DNA from: CTSoil-075 sp964292325
GTDB lineage: Bacteria > Bacillota > Negativicutes > DSM-13327
Reading direction: 5' to 3'
DNA length: 32,106 nucleotides
Assembly (NCBI GenBank): GCA_964292325.1
Contig: CAXYVG010000039.1
Span: 1-32,106 of the forward strand
A program made the position numbers and the translations under genes. The notes under the pieces are model-generated. The model did not search any database. It was not told the origin of the DNA and worked only from the letters and a program-made list of their open reading frames with translations. Shown piece by piece: positions 16,898 through 25,195 of this stretch. Position 1 is the stretch's first letter. Each line of letters opens with the position of its first letter.

Positions 16898-18661
16898 TCA
16901 AACTTTAAATTTCGAGATGGCGTCATGAATTTCTCCAGCCATGTTTGCTAATGTTTGACTAGAAGATGCTATTTCCTCCATTGAAGCAGATTGTTCTTCC
17001 GTCGCAGCAGAAACAGTCTCCGTCTGCTCAGCTGTATTTTTACTAATATTATCAATGTCATTAACCAAAGTAAGCATCTTTTGATTTCCCTTGGTCATCT
17101 GCTGAATTTCAGCCGAAACATCTCTTGTTTGTGTCGACATCTTTTGAACCAAACCAGAGATATCTGCAAATGTTTTGCCCGCTTTATCTACAACCTCTGT
17201 ACCACGCTTTACTTGCTCTGTTTCATCAACCATCGCGACTACAGCCTGAGCTGTATCAGCTTGAATTTCAGCAATGAGTGTAGTAATTTGCTTAGCAGCC
17301 TCTTGTGATTGTTCAGCTAATTTGCGAACTTCATCAGCAACAACAGCAAACCCTCGACCTTGTTCACCAGCCCGGGCTGCCTCAATTGCCGCATTAAGTG
17401 CAAGAAGATTGGTCTGTCCGGCGATCCCGGAAATAGTATTTACAATTTGTCCAATTTCTTTCGAACGTTCTCCTAAGGTTGACACAACCAATGAAGAGTT
17501 TTTCACAGAATTTTCGATACAGATCATTTGATTTTTAGCATTCATTACATCATTACTACCTTCAAGAGCAGCAGTAGAAGCTTGCTGGGCTGTTTCAACA
17601 ATGGTAATCGTATTATCTGCAATTTGCTGAATACCTGTTGATAATTGTTGCATAATTTTTTTCGATGTATCACTCGCATGAAGTTGCGTCCCAGCACCTT
17701 CGGCTACGTGGACTATCGATTCAGCCACTTGATTTGCAGCTTGTGCAGATTGTCCAGCACTAGCAGTCAATTGTTCTGAAGCAGCAGCTAACTTTTCAGC
17801 CGATAGAGCTAGTTGTTGGATCAAGATTCGTAGATCACTCGTCATCAAATTAACAGAATCCCCCAGTTCTCCAATTTCATCGGATGAATGAATCTCTAAC
17901 TGATTACGAAGATCCCCTTTCGCAATTTGTTTTACTACGCTCGAAAGTTCAATGATGGGAGTAGAAATTTTACGACTTATATACCATGCCAAGATTGCTA
18001 CTCCAGCCAAAATCACTATAATAATTGCACCCGTGAACATGATATCTTTGATCATCGCCTGCTGGTATCGCTGTTCTTGATCCGCCACTAATTTATCAAT
18101 ATCATCAACCCAATTTCCAGTACCAATTACCCAGTTATAAGGCTTAAATAATAGCGAATATCCACGTTTAGGTTTCGCTTGTTGTTCATTTGGCTTAGGA
18201 AACCAAAAGTCAGTATAGCCACCGCCATCCTTCATACCATTGTTAATGATCTCTTGAATGAAAGGCATTCCATTAGAATCTTTGTCATTAATACGACTTT
18301 TTCCTTCTGTATTTCTTCCTAAAAGAACTACATTAACACCCTCTGCCGTATCAGTCCAAAAATAGCCATCTTTATCATAGCGAAGATTTCGCAATAGATC
18401 CGCCGCTTGTTGCTTTGCTTGTTCTTCTGTCAGTAAGGACTGTTGTTGTTTCTTATAAATATTATTGACCATACTAACAGCCGTTTCCGTTTCTAAACGA
18501 ATATTTCTATCAAACTGTTCCATGAGGACTTGGCGATATCCTGCAACAGCAATGTTCTTGTTATGAATTACGCTCCAAATATTATAGCTCCCAATAGCAA
18601 GTGCCATAAATGCACATATGCCAACCATGATAAAAATTAACTTATACTTGATTTGCTTCAT
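16898..18661 (-). CDS. Methyl-accepting chemotaxis protein with sCache_2 sensor
   Basis: A 587-residue inner-membrane chemoreceptor. Membrane segment 1 lies at about 6-28. A periplasmic single Cache domain follows (about 45-190), with the typical DKDGYFWTDTAEG and WVIGTGNWVDDID motifs that bind small carboxylates in related receptors. Then come segment 2 (about 198-220), HAMP (about 222-275) and a long cytoplasmic signalling hairpin. The hairpin tip reads NLLALNAAIEAARAGEQGRG, the CheA/CheW contact. The C-terminus has no CheR-docking pentapeptide. The start at 18661 follows GGAGGGAAGGA; an in-frame ATG 30 nt upstream lacks a site. The ligand is unknown. Confidence 0.95.
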   Translation of the reverse strand: MKQIKYKLIFIMVGICAFMALAIGSYNIWSVIHNKNIAVAGYRQVLMEQFDRNIRLETETAVSMVNNIYKKQQQSLLTEEQAKQQAADLLRNLRYDKDGYFWTDTAEGVNVVLLGRNTEGKSRINDKDSNGMPFIQEIINNGMKDGGGYTDFWFPKPNEQQAKPKRGYSLLFKPYNWVIGTGNWVDDIDKLVADQEQRYQQAMIKDIMFTGAIIIVILAGVAILAWYISRKISTPIIELSSVVKQIAKGDLRNQLEIHSSDEIGELGDSVNLMTSDLRILIQQLALSAEKLAAASEQLTASAGQSAQAANQVAESIVHVAEGAGTQLHASDTSKKIMQQLSTGIQQIADNTITIVETAQQASTAALEGSNDVMNAKNQMICIENSVKNSSLVVSTLGERSKEIGQIVNTISGIAGQTNLLALNAAIEAARAGEQGRGFAVVADEVRKLAEQSQEAAKQITTLIAEIQADTAQAVVAMVDETEQVKRGTEVVDKAGKTFADISGLVQKMSTQTRDVSAEIQQMTKGNQKMLTLVNDIDNISKNTAEQTETVSAATEEQSASMEEIASSSQTLANMAGEIHDAISKFKV

Positions 18662-18867
18662 GATCCTTCCCTCCATTTTGATACAATACAAACGATAACC
18701 TTACATTTTTTATTGTTACTAATAGCATATCGTTTTTCTTTAAGGAAATAAATTACAAATTACTGAATCGTTTAAATGTTCAGATATATCTTTGCAATTA
18801 TCATCAAGTCAAAGTACGACTGCTATTTTTATGATTTTGATAGTTATATTCCCCATTCAACAGAAGA
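18662..18867. other. Intergenic region upstream of the chemoreceptor gene
   Basis: AT-rich sequence ahead of the minus-strand chemoreceptor. A possible plus-strand frame of 63 codons (18776-18967) has no ribosome site, is low-complexity and runs through the terminator hairpin, so I do not call it. No sigma-28-type motility promoter is recognisable. Confidence 0.4.
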
Positions 18868-18911
18868 AATCCTGCTAAATTTCTACAAAATTCAGCAGGA
18901 TTCCTTTTTTT
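18868..18911. terminator. Bidirectional-looking terminator downstream of pfkA
   Basis: AATCCTGCT (from 18868) pairs with AGCAGGATT (to 18902), with further AAATT pairing inside. The strongest T-run (seven T, 18905-18911) is on the plus strand, although no plus-strand gene precedes it. Read on the minus strand the hairpin is followed by TTTCTTCT and could end the pfkA transcript 115 nt past its stop. Confidence 0.65.
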
Positions 18912-19026
18912 GTTACTGTTGTAACATATACTCGTCCTTTTACTACATCATTACATGGTATGTGTAGGACAGAAGATACGATAAATCTATTGTAATTCAC
19001 ATTAAAAATGCCAGATGTTCTTTGCT

Positions 19027-20106
19027 TTAGTCGCCAAAAGAAATTGCGAGAGAACGTCCCATTTGAATTAAATCATGGGTTGGTGGAACTAAATATGGAG
19101 TCCCAACAACATCGACTAAATTAACTAAGACAATTTCGTTATTCTGCAAGGCCACCATGGTCTTGAATTTGTTATTAAGAACCGCATTAACGGCAGCCTC
19201 TCCATAACGAGTCGATAGCACCCGATCATACGCAGTCGGACTACCACCACGTTGGAGGTGCCCTAATACCGTAGATCTACATTCAATCGCTAATAAACTT
19301 TCTAATTCTTTAGAAAGTTTGTCACCTATACCACCTAACCGTACTTTTTCAGGACTATTATTTACGATCCTTGCTACTGATATCTCTCCATTAATAGATT
19401 TAGCTCCTTCAGCCACTACAATAATACTAAATAAGGTCCCTTGTTTTTGTCTGAGTCTAATTTTATCTGTAATCGAATCCCACTTAAAAGGAATCTCAGG
19501 AATGATAATGCAATCCGCTCCACCAGCGATACCACTATGAAGAGCAATCCACCCCGCATAACGCCCCATAACTTCTAGAATCATAACCCGATGATGTGAC
19601 TCGGCTGTAGTGTGCAATCGGTCTAATGCTTCTGTCGCAATACTAACGGCCGTGTCAAAACCAAACGTTCTCTCTGTTTTAGGTAAATCATTATCAATTG
19701 ATTTGGGAACGCAAACTACAGGAAACCCGAGATCTGCAAACTGGCTGGCAATGTTAAGAGTACCATCACCGCCAATGATAATTAATGCCTCTATATCTCG
19801 TTGCTTAAGATTAAATAAAGCTCGCTGCGACATATCCTTGTAAACAATTTCCTCATTATCGATGCATTGATATCGAAAAGGATTATCCCGATTGGTAGTC
19901 CCCAGTATTGTTCCTCCACGAGGTAATATACCTGAAATATTTTCAGGACCAAGTAAAGAAAGGTCATTATCAACTAAACCTTTAAACCCATTTTTTACCC
20001 CATAAACCATTATTCCATTTGAATGTGCAGTCTTATAAACCGCCCTTATTACTGCATTTAATCCCGGGCAATCCCCGCCACCAGTTAATACTGCGATTGT
20101 CTTCAA
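19027..20106 (-). CDS. pfkA: 6-phosphofructokinase (mixed-substrate-type family)
   Basis: A 359-residue cytoplasmic kinase that phosphorylates fructose 6-phosphate, the committed step of glycolysis. Motifs: GGGDCPGLNA at the N-terminus, IGGDGT (111-116), PKSIDND (134-140) with the catalytic Asp, MGRYAGWIA, and the GHLQRGGSP segment. The Gly at the second nucleotide-site position (GGDG) favours ATP. The lysine in PKSIDND is the residue typical of pyrophosphate-dependent and mixed-type enzymes, where classical ATP enzymes have PGTIDND. It therefore looks like the group III mixed-substrate family; ATP is the more likely donor. The start is TTG (20104-20106), 10 nt after an AGGG ribosome site and overlapping the stop of a short upstream ORF. 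Confidence 0.93.
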   Translation of the reverse strand: MKTIAVLTGGGDCPGLNAVIRAVYKTAHSNGIMVYGVKNGFKGLVDNDLSLLGPENISGILPRGGTILGTTNRDNPFRYQCIDNEEIVYKDMSQRALFNLKQRDIEALIIIGGDGTLNIASQFADLGFPVVCVPKSIDNDLPKTERTFGFDTAVSIATEALDRLHTTAESHHRVMILEVMGRYAGWIALHSGIAGGADCIIIPEIPFKWDSITDKIRLRQKQGTLFSIIVVAEGAKSINGEISVARIVNNSPEKVRLGGIGDKLSKELESLLAIECRSTVLGHLQRGGSPTAYDRVLSTRYGEAAVNAVLNNKFKTMVALQNNEIVLVNLVDVVGTPYLVPPTHDLIQMGRSLAISFGD

Positions 20107-20174
20107 CTTGTAAACACCCTTTCCATTTGAACATGATCATCCTTATCTTTGCGTTGATACATAGCCTCTCTCAT
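20103..20174 (-). CDS. Putative 23-residue leader peptide coupled to pfkA
   Basis: A short frame starts at ATG 20174, six nt after a strong AAGGTGG ribosome site. It begins MREAMYQRKDKDD and ends VFTS. Its TGA stop (20103-20105) overlaps the TTG start of pfkA as TTGA, the arrangement seen in translational coupling. The peptide is hydrophilic and has no run of regulatory codons that I can identify. It could simply deliver ribosomes to a weak TTG start. The alternative is that it is chance sequence within the leader. No homologue is recognised. Confidence 0.5.
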   Translation of the reverse strand: MREAMYQRKDKDDHVQMERVFTS

Positions 20175-20256
20175 ATATAACCACCTTAATGAATGCTTGC
20201 CTAGCATTCCCTAACTACGTGTGCTATATCCTCTATAATAACTGTGCTTTCGCTAA

Positions 20257-20296
20257 AAGTCTAGGGCAATGAAGTTGCCTTCATCGCCCTAGACTT
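20257..20296 (-). terminator. Intrinsic terminator of the chemoreceptor-STAS operon
   Basis: AAGTCTAGGGC-ATGAAG (from 20257) pairs with CTTCAT-GCCCTAGACTT (to 20296), a 17-bp stem with one mismatch and a 4-nt loop. On the minus strand it ends in TTTTAG. It lies 31 nt past the STAS stop at 20328. Confidence 0.88.
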
Positions 20297-20327
20297 CCTA
20301 ACATTTATTTACTTCCAAATTCATGCA

Positions 20328-20630
20328 TCATTCAATGAGTAAAATCTTGTCCAACCGGGTCCGTTTCAGCAATTCTTCGACAATGCCGCACACCCCGACT
20401 AAAACAAAGCGGCCGTTTATTTCCTTCATACGTTTATAAACCGTTACCAGCACGCCCAAACCGGAGCTGTCGATATACAAAACACTAGAAAGATCCATTC
20501 GTATCTCTACTGCGCCTTGCTCGATCCTTTCAATAAGCTTATCACGGATAATGCCAGCATCATGGGCATAAATTTTTCCTGCCAGCCGCACGTAAACCTC
20601 ATTTCCATTGACTCTTATTTCATTTCCCAC
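20328..20630 (-). CDS. STAS-domain protein (anti-sigma factor antagonist type)
   Basis: A 100-residue single STAS domain. The phosphoacceptor motif is IDSSGLG (53-59), with the conserved serine at 56 in the position phosphorylated in SpoIIAA/RsbV. A RsbW-like kinase would switch such a protein, but none is present in the window. It starts at GTG (20628-20630) after TGAGG, 21 nt downstream of the chemoreceptor gene and ahead of a shared terminator, so the two form one operon. In this setting it may relay a signal for the receptor or a partner switch elsewhere; that is inference. Confidence 0.9.
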   Translation of the reverse strand: MGNEIRVNGNEVYVRLAGKIYAHDAGIIRDKLIERIEQGAVEIRMDLSSVLYIDSSGLGVLVTVYKRMKEINGRFVLVGVCGIVEELLKRTRLDKILLIE

Positions 20631-20651
20631 AATTGCCTCACCTCATATAAA

Positions 20652-22349
20652 TTAACTTACTTTAAAGCGGATGATATTATTTTGCAAAATTTGTGCCATG
20701 GAACTCGCCTCTTCCGAACTTGCTGCAATAGTCTCGACAGTAGCTGTAATCTCTTCGACCGCGGCAGCCACTGTCTGGGCATCCTGCTCCGTTTTTTCAA
20801 TATCGCCTGCCACAGCTTCAATAAGCTGTATAATTTTATCGGAGGAAGCCACCTCACTGTTGGTCACCTTGGCAATTCCATCGACGTCACTGACCGTCTC
20901 CGCCACTGCCACCAATATGTTTTCAAGTGATTTTTCCGCCTTATTTACCGATTCTACACCGGCTTCCACTTCCATCCGGCTGTGTTTCATTGCGACCACT
21001 GCCAGCTCCGTGTTTTCCGTAATTTTATAAATCAGCTCTGAAATATTGCCGGCCTCCCTATCGGACTGCTCGGCCAACTTCCTCACTTCTTCGGCGACTA
21101 CAGCAAAACCCTTGCCCGCCTCACCGGCCCGTGCCGCTTCAATTGCTGCATTTAGCGCCAGAAGATTCGTTTGCTTAGCAATTCCGGTAATTGTCTCATT
21201 GATCATCCCAATCTGAGTGGAATATTCATTCAGCAAAGAAATTACTTTTTCTGCTTCCATGGTTTTGCCATGAATGGTGTTCATGCTCCGTATGGCTTCA
21301 GCCACCGTCACTTTGCCATCATTTGCCGCCTTCGTCGTAATTTCCGAATTGCCGCTGGCCGACTCCGCCTTATCTTTGGCGATCTGAATCAGCGATGACA
21401 GCTCGATCAGCACCTGCGATGTTTCCATGCTGAGATTTGCCGCATTTCCCATCGCCTGACTGACCCGTTGAATTTCTCTGGCAATATCGCTTGCGGCCGA
21501 AGACACCTCTTCCGATGATGCGGATAATTCCTGCGATGCCGCGGTCAATTCTACCGAACTGGTTGATACATCCTTGACAATATGCGCCTGTGAATCAATC
21601 ATCGCATTGAACGATCGGCTGAGCTGCCCGACTTCATCATCCGACACAATTGCCGCCTGAATCGTCAAGTCGCCCTCGCTAGCTTTATTCATTAAAGCCA
21701 GCAATTCTTTGATTGGCCGTGAAAGGCTGCGACTGTACCAAATGCCCAGAGCTAGCGCCAAAACTACAATAAGTACGCTTACCAGCAGTGCATTATTGGA
21801 TCGATCCCGTACCTTCTCATTCATCTGTTTGGTCGCAGCCAAGAAATAGTTCTTTTGCATATCTGTCAATTCATTGAATCCCTGGTCAATTGCCCTTACC
21901 AAATCACGCCCTTCAATGGTAAGTTGAATCAAACCCGGATCATTTGCACGTTTGGCAGCAATGACCCGATCCCCCAGCTTCAAATACTCACCGATTAAAT
22001 TTTTTACTGCCTCACTTTTCGCTTTCAATTCCGGATGTGTTAGCGCCACTGTATAATCACTCATCAAATCATAGCTTACCTTAATATTCGTCCGATAGCC
22101 TTTTTCATAAGTATCCATACCATCAGCATATGTAAGAAACCCTCGCATATCCAGCAGCGCACGCGTAAACTGCGTATGTGCGTCCTTAACCGTAACCATC
22201 GCCAAAGAATCCGCTTCGATGACCGTATGAACCTCTTCCCCCGTAGCTCGTAAATGATAGTATGTATAGCCGACGACACCGGCCATCAATGCTACTACCA
22301 GTACGAACATGCTTATAATCTGCACCATAATAGGAAATTTTTTCATCAT
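20652..22349 (-). CDS. Methyl-accepting chemotaxis protein with four-helix-bundle sensor
   Basis: A 565-residue chemoreceptor. Membrane segment 1 lies at about 7-28. An all-helical periplasmic four-helix bundle follows (about 35-185, with VKDAHTQFTRALLDMRGFL typical of 4HB_MCP). Then come segment 2 (about 188-208), HAMP (about 210-262) and the signalling hairpin, with the tip NLLALNAAIEAARAGEAGKG. It ends at FKVS with no CheR pentapeptide. The ATG follows GAGAGGAG; a second ATG follows directly. G+C is visibly higher than in the neighbours: 36 of 60 bases at 21061-21120, against 23 of 60 in the matching part of the sCache receptor (17281-17340). This may mean acquisition of the operon from elsewhere. 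It leads the STAS gene. Confidence 0.94.
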   Translation of the reverse strand: MMKKFPIMVQIISMFVLVVALMAGVVGYTYYHLRATGEEVHTVIEADSLAMVTVKDAHTQFTRALLDMRGFLTYADGMDTYEKGYRTNIKVSYDLMSDYTVALTHPELKAKSEAVKNLIGEYLKLGDRVIAAKRANDPGLIQLTIEGRDLVRAIDQGFNELTDMQKNYFLAATKQMNEKVRDRSNNALLVSVLIVVLALALGIWYSRSLSRPIKELLALMNKASEGDLTIQAAIVSDDEVGQLSRSFNAMIDSQAHIVKDVSTSSVELTAASQELSASSEEVSSAASDIAREIQRVSQAMGNAANLSMETSQVLIELSSLIQIAKDKAESASGNSEITTKAANDGKVTVAEAIRSMNTIHGKTMEAEKVISLLNEYSTQIGMINETITGIAKQTNLLALNAAIEAARAGEAGKGFAVVAEEVRKLAEQSDREAGNISELIYKITENTELAVVAMKHSRMEVEAGVESVNKAEKSLENILVAVAETVSDVDGIAKVTNSEVASSDKIIQLIEAVAGDIEKTEQDAQTVAAAVEEITATVETIAASSEEASSMAQILQNNIIRFKVS

Positions 22350-22423
22350 GTATAACTCCTCTCGCCCTTGATACTATTGGCATCGCCCAAATACTAAAAC
22401 GTCTCTAATTCTATACAGGATTT

Positions 22424-22432
22424 ATTATACCA
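22424..22432 (-). promoter_or_regulatory. Extended -10 promoter element of the chemoreceptor-STAS operon
   Basis: On the minus strand the sequence reads TGgTATAAT, an extended -10 box, 75 nt ahead of the ATG at 22349. A weak TCGAAA -35 lies 19 nt upstream. No sigma-28 motility promoter is evident. Confidence 0.5.
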
Positions 22433-22494
22433 GTTTTTATCCTATTTGTTTCGACATATTTCGCTGTATCTATAGTTTAGTTAGATTTATTAAT

Positions 22495-23472
22495 TTATTG
22501 TACCGCAAAATAACGTCTAATCTCTTCGACATCATTTGTCATTCCAAGTGCTACCATCAATTTGATTCTGGCTTTTTGTCCACTTATTTCACCAGCCAAG
22601 ATAATATTTGACTCTTTCATCGAACTGGCACTCCCTAAATAACTATATGCCGTTACGACTCGACCAGCATGAACTCTTGTCACTAGCACAACTGGAATGT
22701 TGTGCTCTCTTGCCATTTCAATTCCATTTTTCACTGCCGGTGGCACATTCCCACAACCAAATGACTCCACTACAATGCCTTTTGCCTTTTTTTCAATCAG
22801 ACACTGAAAGAAAAATTCATCCATACCAGCAACTACCTTAATCAAATGTACATCATCAACAATTGTATCCGGATGGATTTTTTGTAGATAAAGCGAATGG
22901 CGTTTCATAACAACTGCATCAAAGTACACTCGTCCAATGGGTCCCCACGATGGAGATTCAAATGTTTTGGTACTTGTCGCATGAGTCTTTGTTACCTCAA
23001 GCGCTGCATGTATTTCATCATTTAATACAACAAGCACTCCTTGATCATATGCTTCATCACTAGCTACCGTTTTCACCGCAGCTAATATATTTCCAGGGCC
23101 ATCAGGACTGGTTTGTGATGCACCTCGCATCGCACCTGTTACGCAAACCGGCTTGTGTGTCTGTACGGTTAAATCTAGCATATACGCAGTTTCTTCTAAC
23201 GTATCCGTTCCATGAGTAATGACAATACCATCTACCTCATTTGTCTGTGCGTATTGATCTACTATTTTCCCAAGTTCAAACATAGCGTTTGGCGTAATAT
23301 AGCCACTTGGTACATTACAAAATTCAACCACTTCAACTTTTGCAACGTTTTTTAATGCAGGTACAGCTTCCACTAAATCCTCACCACTAACTGCGGGAAT
23401 TAAGCCATCTGTAGATGCATCATATTTCATTGCAATTGTTCCACCCGTTGTAATCACAATTATTTTTTTCAT
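22495..23472 (-). CDS. L-asparaginase
   Basis: A 325-residue enzyme that hydrolyses L-asparagine to aspartate and ammonia. The nucleophile Thr12 is in ITTGGTIA, and the second catalytic set Thr89-Asp90 is in THGTDT, with a VTKT lysine further on. These positions match the bacterial type II fold. There is no signal peptide, so the enzyme is cytoplasmic despite the type II-like motifs. The start at 23472 follows GAGGAGGG; the frame extends 75 nt further upstream without a ribosome site. Weak glutaminase side activity is common in the family. No terminator hairpin is visible after the stop. Confidence 0.94.
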   Translation of the reverse strand: MKKIIVITTGGTIAMKYDASTDGLIPAVSGEDLVEAVPALKNVAKVEVVEFCNVPSGYITPNAMFELGKIVDQYAQTNEVDGIVITHGTDTLEETAYMLDLTVQTHKPVCVTGAMRGASQTSPDGPGNILAAVKTVASDEAYDQGVLVVLNDEIHAALEVTKTHATSTKTFESPSWGPIGRVYFDAVVMKRHSLYLQKIHPDTIVDDVHLIKVVAGMDEFFFQCLIEKKAKGIVVESFGCGNVPPAVKNGIEMAREHNIPVVLVTRVHAGRVVTAYSYLGSASSMKESNIILAGEISGQKARIKLMVALGMTNDVEEIRRYFAVQ

Positions 23473-23553
23473 TTTAAAATCATCCCTCCTCTTTGCTTTC
23501 TTGCCCAACATACTCGAAACAAGCGGACTACCCCGCGCATCATCCAAAATTTA

Positions 23554-23724
23554 TTATTCATAGTGATTTGCTACGAACCAAACAATACTAAAATGCCCCC
23601 AAGAATAGGTATTGTCACCATCGTAGTTTTTAAAATCAAACGTAAAACTAGTTTCAATCTCTTGGTTGGCGTCAACAAAATGATCAATATTCTTATTATA
23701 ACTTATCTTTGTATCATTTCCGAT
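23554..23724 (-). other. Unassigned coding-like scrap upstream of asparaginase
   Basis: One minus-strand frame is open for 56 codons to a TAA at 23554-23556. It has no ATG, GTG or TTG start with a ribosome site. Its end is rich in Asp, Asn, Phe, Tyr and Trp (for example DFKNYDGDNTYSWGHF), which looks more like protein than chance. An alternative minus frame reads as a hydrophobic tail (ILGGILVLFGS). It could be the end of a decayed gene. No family is recognised. Confidence 0.3.
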
Positions 23725-23770
23725 AGATATCTAAAACTCTTGCAATATATAATTGTCTGACTCCGTAAGA

Positions 23771-23813
23771 AAAGTCCTTGATGTTACTGCAAATCAGCAA
23801 CGCCAAGGACTTT
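23771..23813 (-). terminator. Hairpin terminator in the asparaginase-LivJ gap
   Basis: AAAGTCCTTG (23771-23780) and CAAGGACTTT (23804-23813) form a 10-bp stem, and GTTGCTG/CAGTAAC pairs inside. On the minus strand the 3' arm ends in TTTTCTT. It follows the scrap at 23873 and precedes the scrap at 23554, as if each had once been a gene end. Confidence 0.65.
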
Positions 23814-23872
23814 ATCCGTATCATATATAATTTCTCGTATTCTTTAATCTAACTACTTCTAGAAACTACAAC

Positions 23873-23992
23873 TTACTCCAATATCGATGCCAAATTGATT
23901 GCTTTTGCTGGCTCATAGACTCCCTTACCATTTGCAACGCCATTAACGGTTTGAAGAATAATTTTTATTATAAAAAACAATTCCTTCCAGAT
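23873..23992 (-). other. Unassigned coding-like scrap downstream of the LivJ-type gene
   Basis: A minus-strand frame of 39 codons ends at TAA (23873-23875). Its last 27 codons read like a real protein terminus (for example TVNGVANGKGVYEPAKAINL). It has no start, and its upstream part runs into the terminator at 23973, so it cannot be an intact gene. It may be a gene remnant. No family is recognised. Confidence 0.3.
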
Positions 23993-24016
23993 TTAAATTT
24001 GGAAGGAATTGTTTTT
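23973..24016. terminator. Terminator of the LivJ-type gene
   Basis: A 17-bp perfect stem (23973-23989 with 24000-24016, core CAATTCCTTCCA) flanked by A- and T-runs works on either strand. It starts 15 nt past the stop at 24032. Confidence 0.88.
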
Positions 24017-24031
24017 CATACTATATAATAT

Positions 24032-25195
24032 TTACGGTTTTACAGTTTCTTTATAAACTTGCTGACCATCTTTCATTTCAATAATAACTACACCTCGAAT
24101 GGCATCATGGGTAGGACTCAAATTCATACTTCCACTTACGCTTTTAAAGTCTTGCGTTGCTGCCAGTGCCTCACGGATTTTAGCGGAATCTACACTACCC
24201 GCCCGTTTGATCGCATCAACTAACAAATAAGCAGCATCATATCCCATAGCCGCCATAGAATCTGGCAGTTGGTTATATTCCTTCTGATATGCGGCAACAA
24301 ACGCTTGAGATGCTGGGCTGGTATCTTGTGTTGAATAAAAGTTAGTGAAATATGTATTATTTAATGCTTCTGGGCTCCCAAGCTCCACCAATCTAGGTGA
24401 ATCCCAAGCATCGCCACCCAGAATAGGCACTGTAATGCCTAGTTCACGAGCCTGCTTGATAATCTTACCTACATCATCATAATAACCAGGAAGATATATG
24501 ATTTCTGGATTTTGAGCCTTAATCTTGGTCAAAACAGATTTAAAATCTTGGTCTTTTTGGAGGTATGCCTCTTCAACAACGACTTGGCCCCCTCCCTTGG
24601 TAAATACATCTTTAAATACCTGTGCTAACCCTTTACTATAGTCACTAGAATTATCAACCATAATCGCACTCTTGGATTTTTTGAGGCTGTTCAAAGCAAA
24701 ATTGGCACTTACTGTACCTTGAAAGGAATCTGTAAAGCAGGCACGAAATGTATACTCTTTTACTTTTCCAGTTTTCTCGTCAACTGTTACTTTGGGGTTG
24801 ACGGTAGCTGCAGCTACAAAAGGAATCTTATTGTCTTCCGCAACCGCTGAACCGGCAATCCCGCATGAACTAACAGTAAAACCAGTGATCGCTACTACTT
24901 TGTCCTGCGTAATAACTTTCGTCATAGCATTAGCCGACTCAGAAGGTTCCCCTTTATTATCAGCCGTAACAATTTGAATTTGTTTTCCCAAAACACCGCC
25001 ATTCGCATTAATTTCTTTAAATGCCAATTTTGCACCAGCAGCAGCCGAAGTGCCGTAAGACGCAGTGTTTCCGGTTAGTTCATATACCATACCAATTTTA
25101 ATATCCTTACTCGCACTGTTCGTACAACCAGAAAGTAGACCGATCAACAAAACAAGAACAAGTAATAGACAATACCTGTTAAAAAATCCCCTCAC
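24032..25195 (-). CDS. LivJ-type substrate-binding lipoprotein, ABC family
   Basis: A 387-residue exported lipoprotein. The signal peptide (1-23) ends in the lipobox LLSGC, with Cys24 as the lipid anchor. The mature part is a type I periplasmic binding protein of the branched-chain amino acid (Leu/Ile/Val) family: KIGMVYELTGNTASYG at the start, the GVLGKQIQIVTAD element, and GGDAWDSP. Start is GTG (25193-25195) after an AGGGGG site. No permease or ATPase genes (livHMGF) are adjacent, so it either serves a transporter elsewhere or acts as a sensor with the neighbouring chemoreceptors; the latter is speculation. The substrate may be an amino acid, but related proteins also bind amides and aromatic acids. 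Confidence 0.9.
   Translation of the reverse strand: MRGFFNRYCLLLVLVLLIGLLSGCTNSASKDIKIGMVYELTGNTASYGTSAAAGAKLAFKEINANGGVLGKQIQIVTADNKGEPSESANAMTKVITQDKVVAITGFTVSSCGIAGSAVAEDNKIPFVAAATVNPKVTVDEKTGKVKEYTFRACFTDSFQGTVSANFALNSLKKSKSAIMVDNSSDYSKGLAQVFKDVFTKGGGQVVVEEAYLQKDQDFKSVLTKIKAQNPEIIYLPGYYDDVGKIIKQARELGITVPILGGDAWDSPRLVELGSPEALNNTYFTNFYSTQDTSPASQAFVAAYQKEYNQLPDSMAAMGYDAAYLLVDAIKRAGSVDSAKIREALAATQDFKSVSGSMNLSPTHDAIRGVVIIEMKDGQQVYKETVKP

Noticed and set aside
18776..18967. 63-codon plus-strand open frame
   Set aside because: Runs through a terminator hairpin, has no ribosome site, and is a low-complexity Phe/Tyr/Ile-rich translation.
23563..23760. 65-codon plus-strand open frame
   Set aside because: No ribosome site, the composition is that of AT-rich noncoding DNA, and a minus-strand reading of the same bases looks more protein-like.
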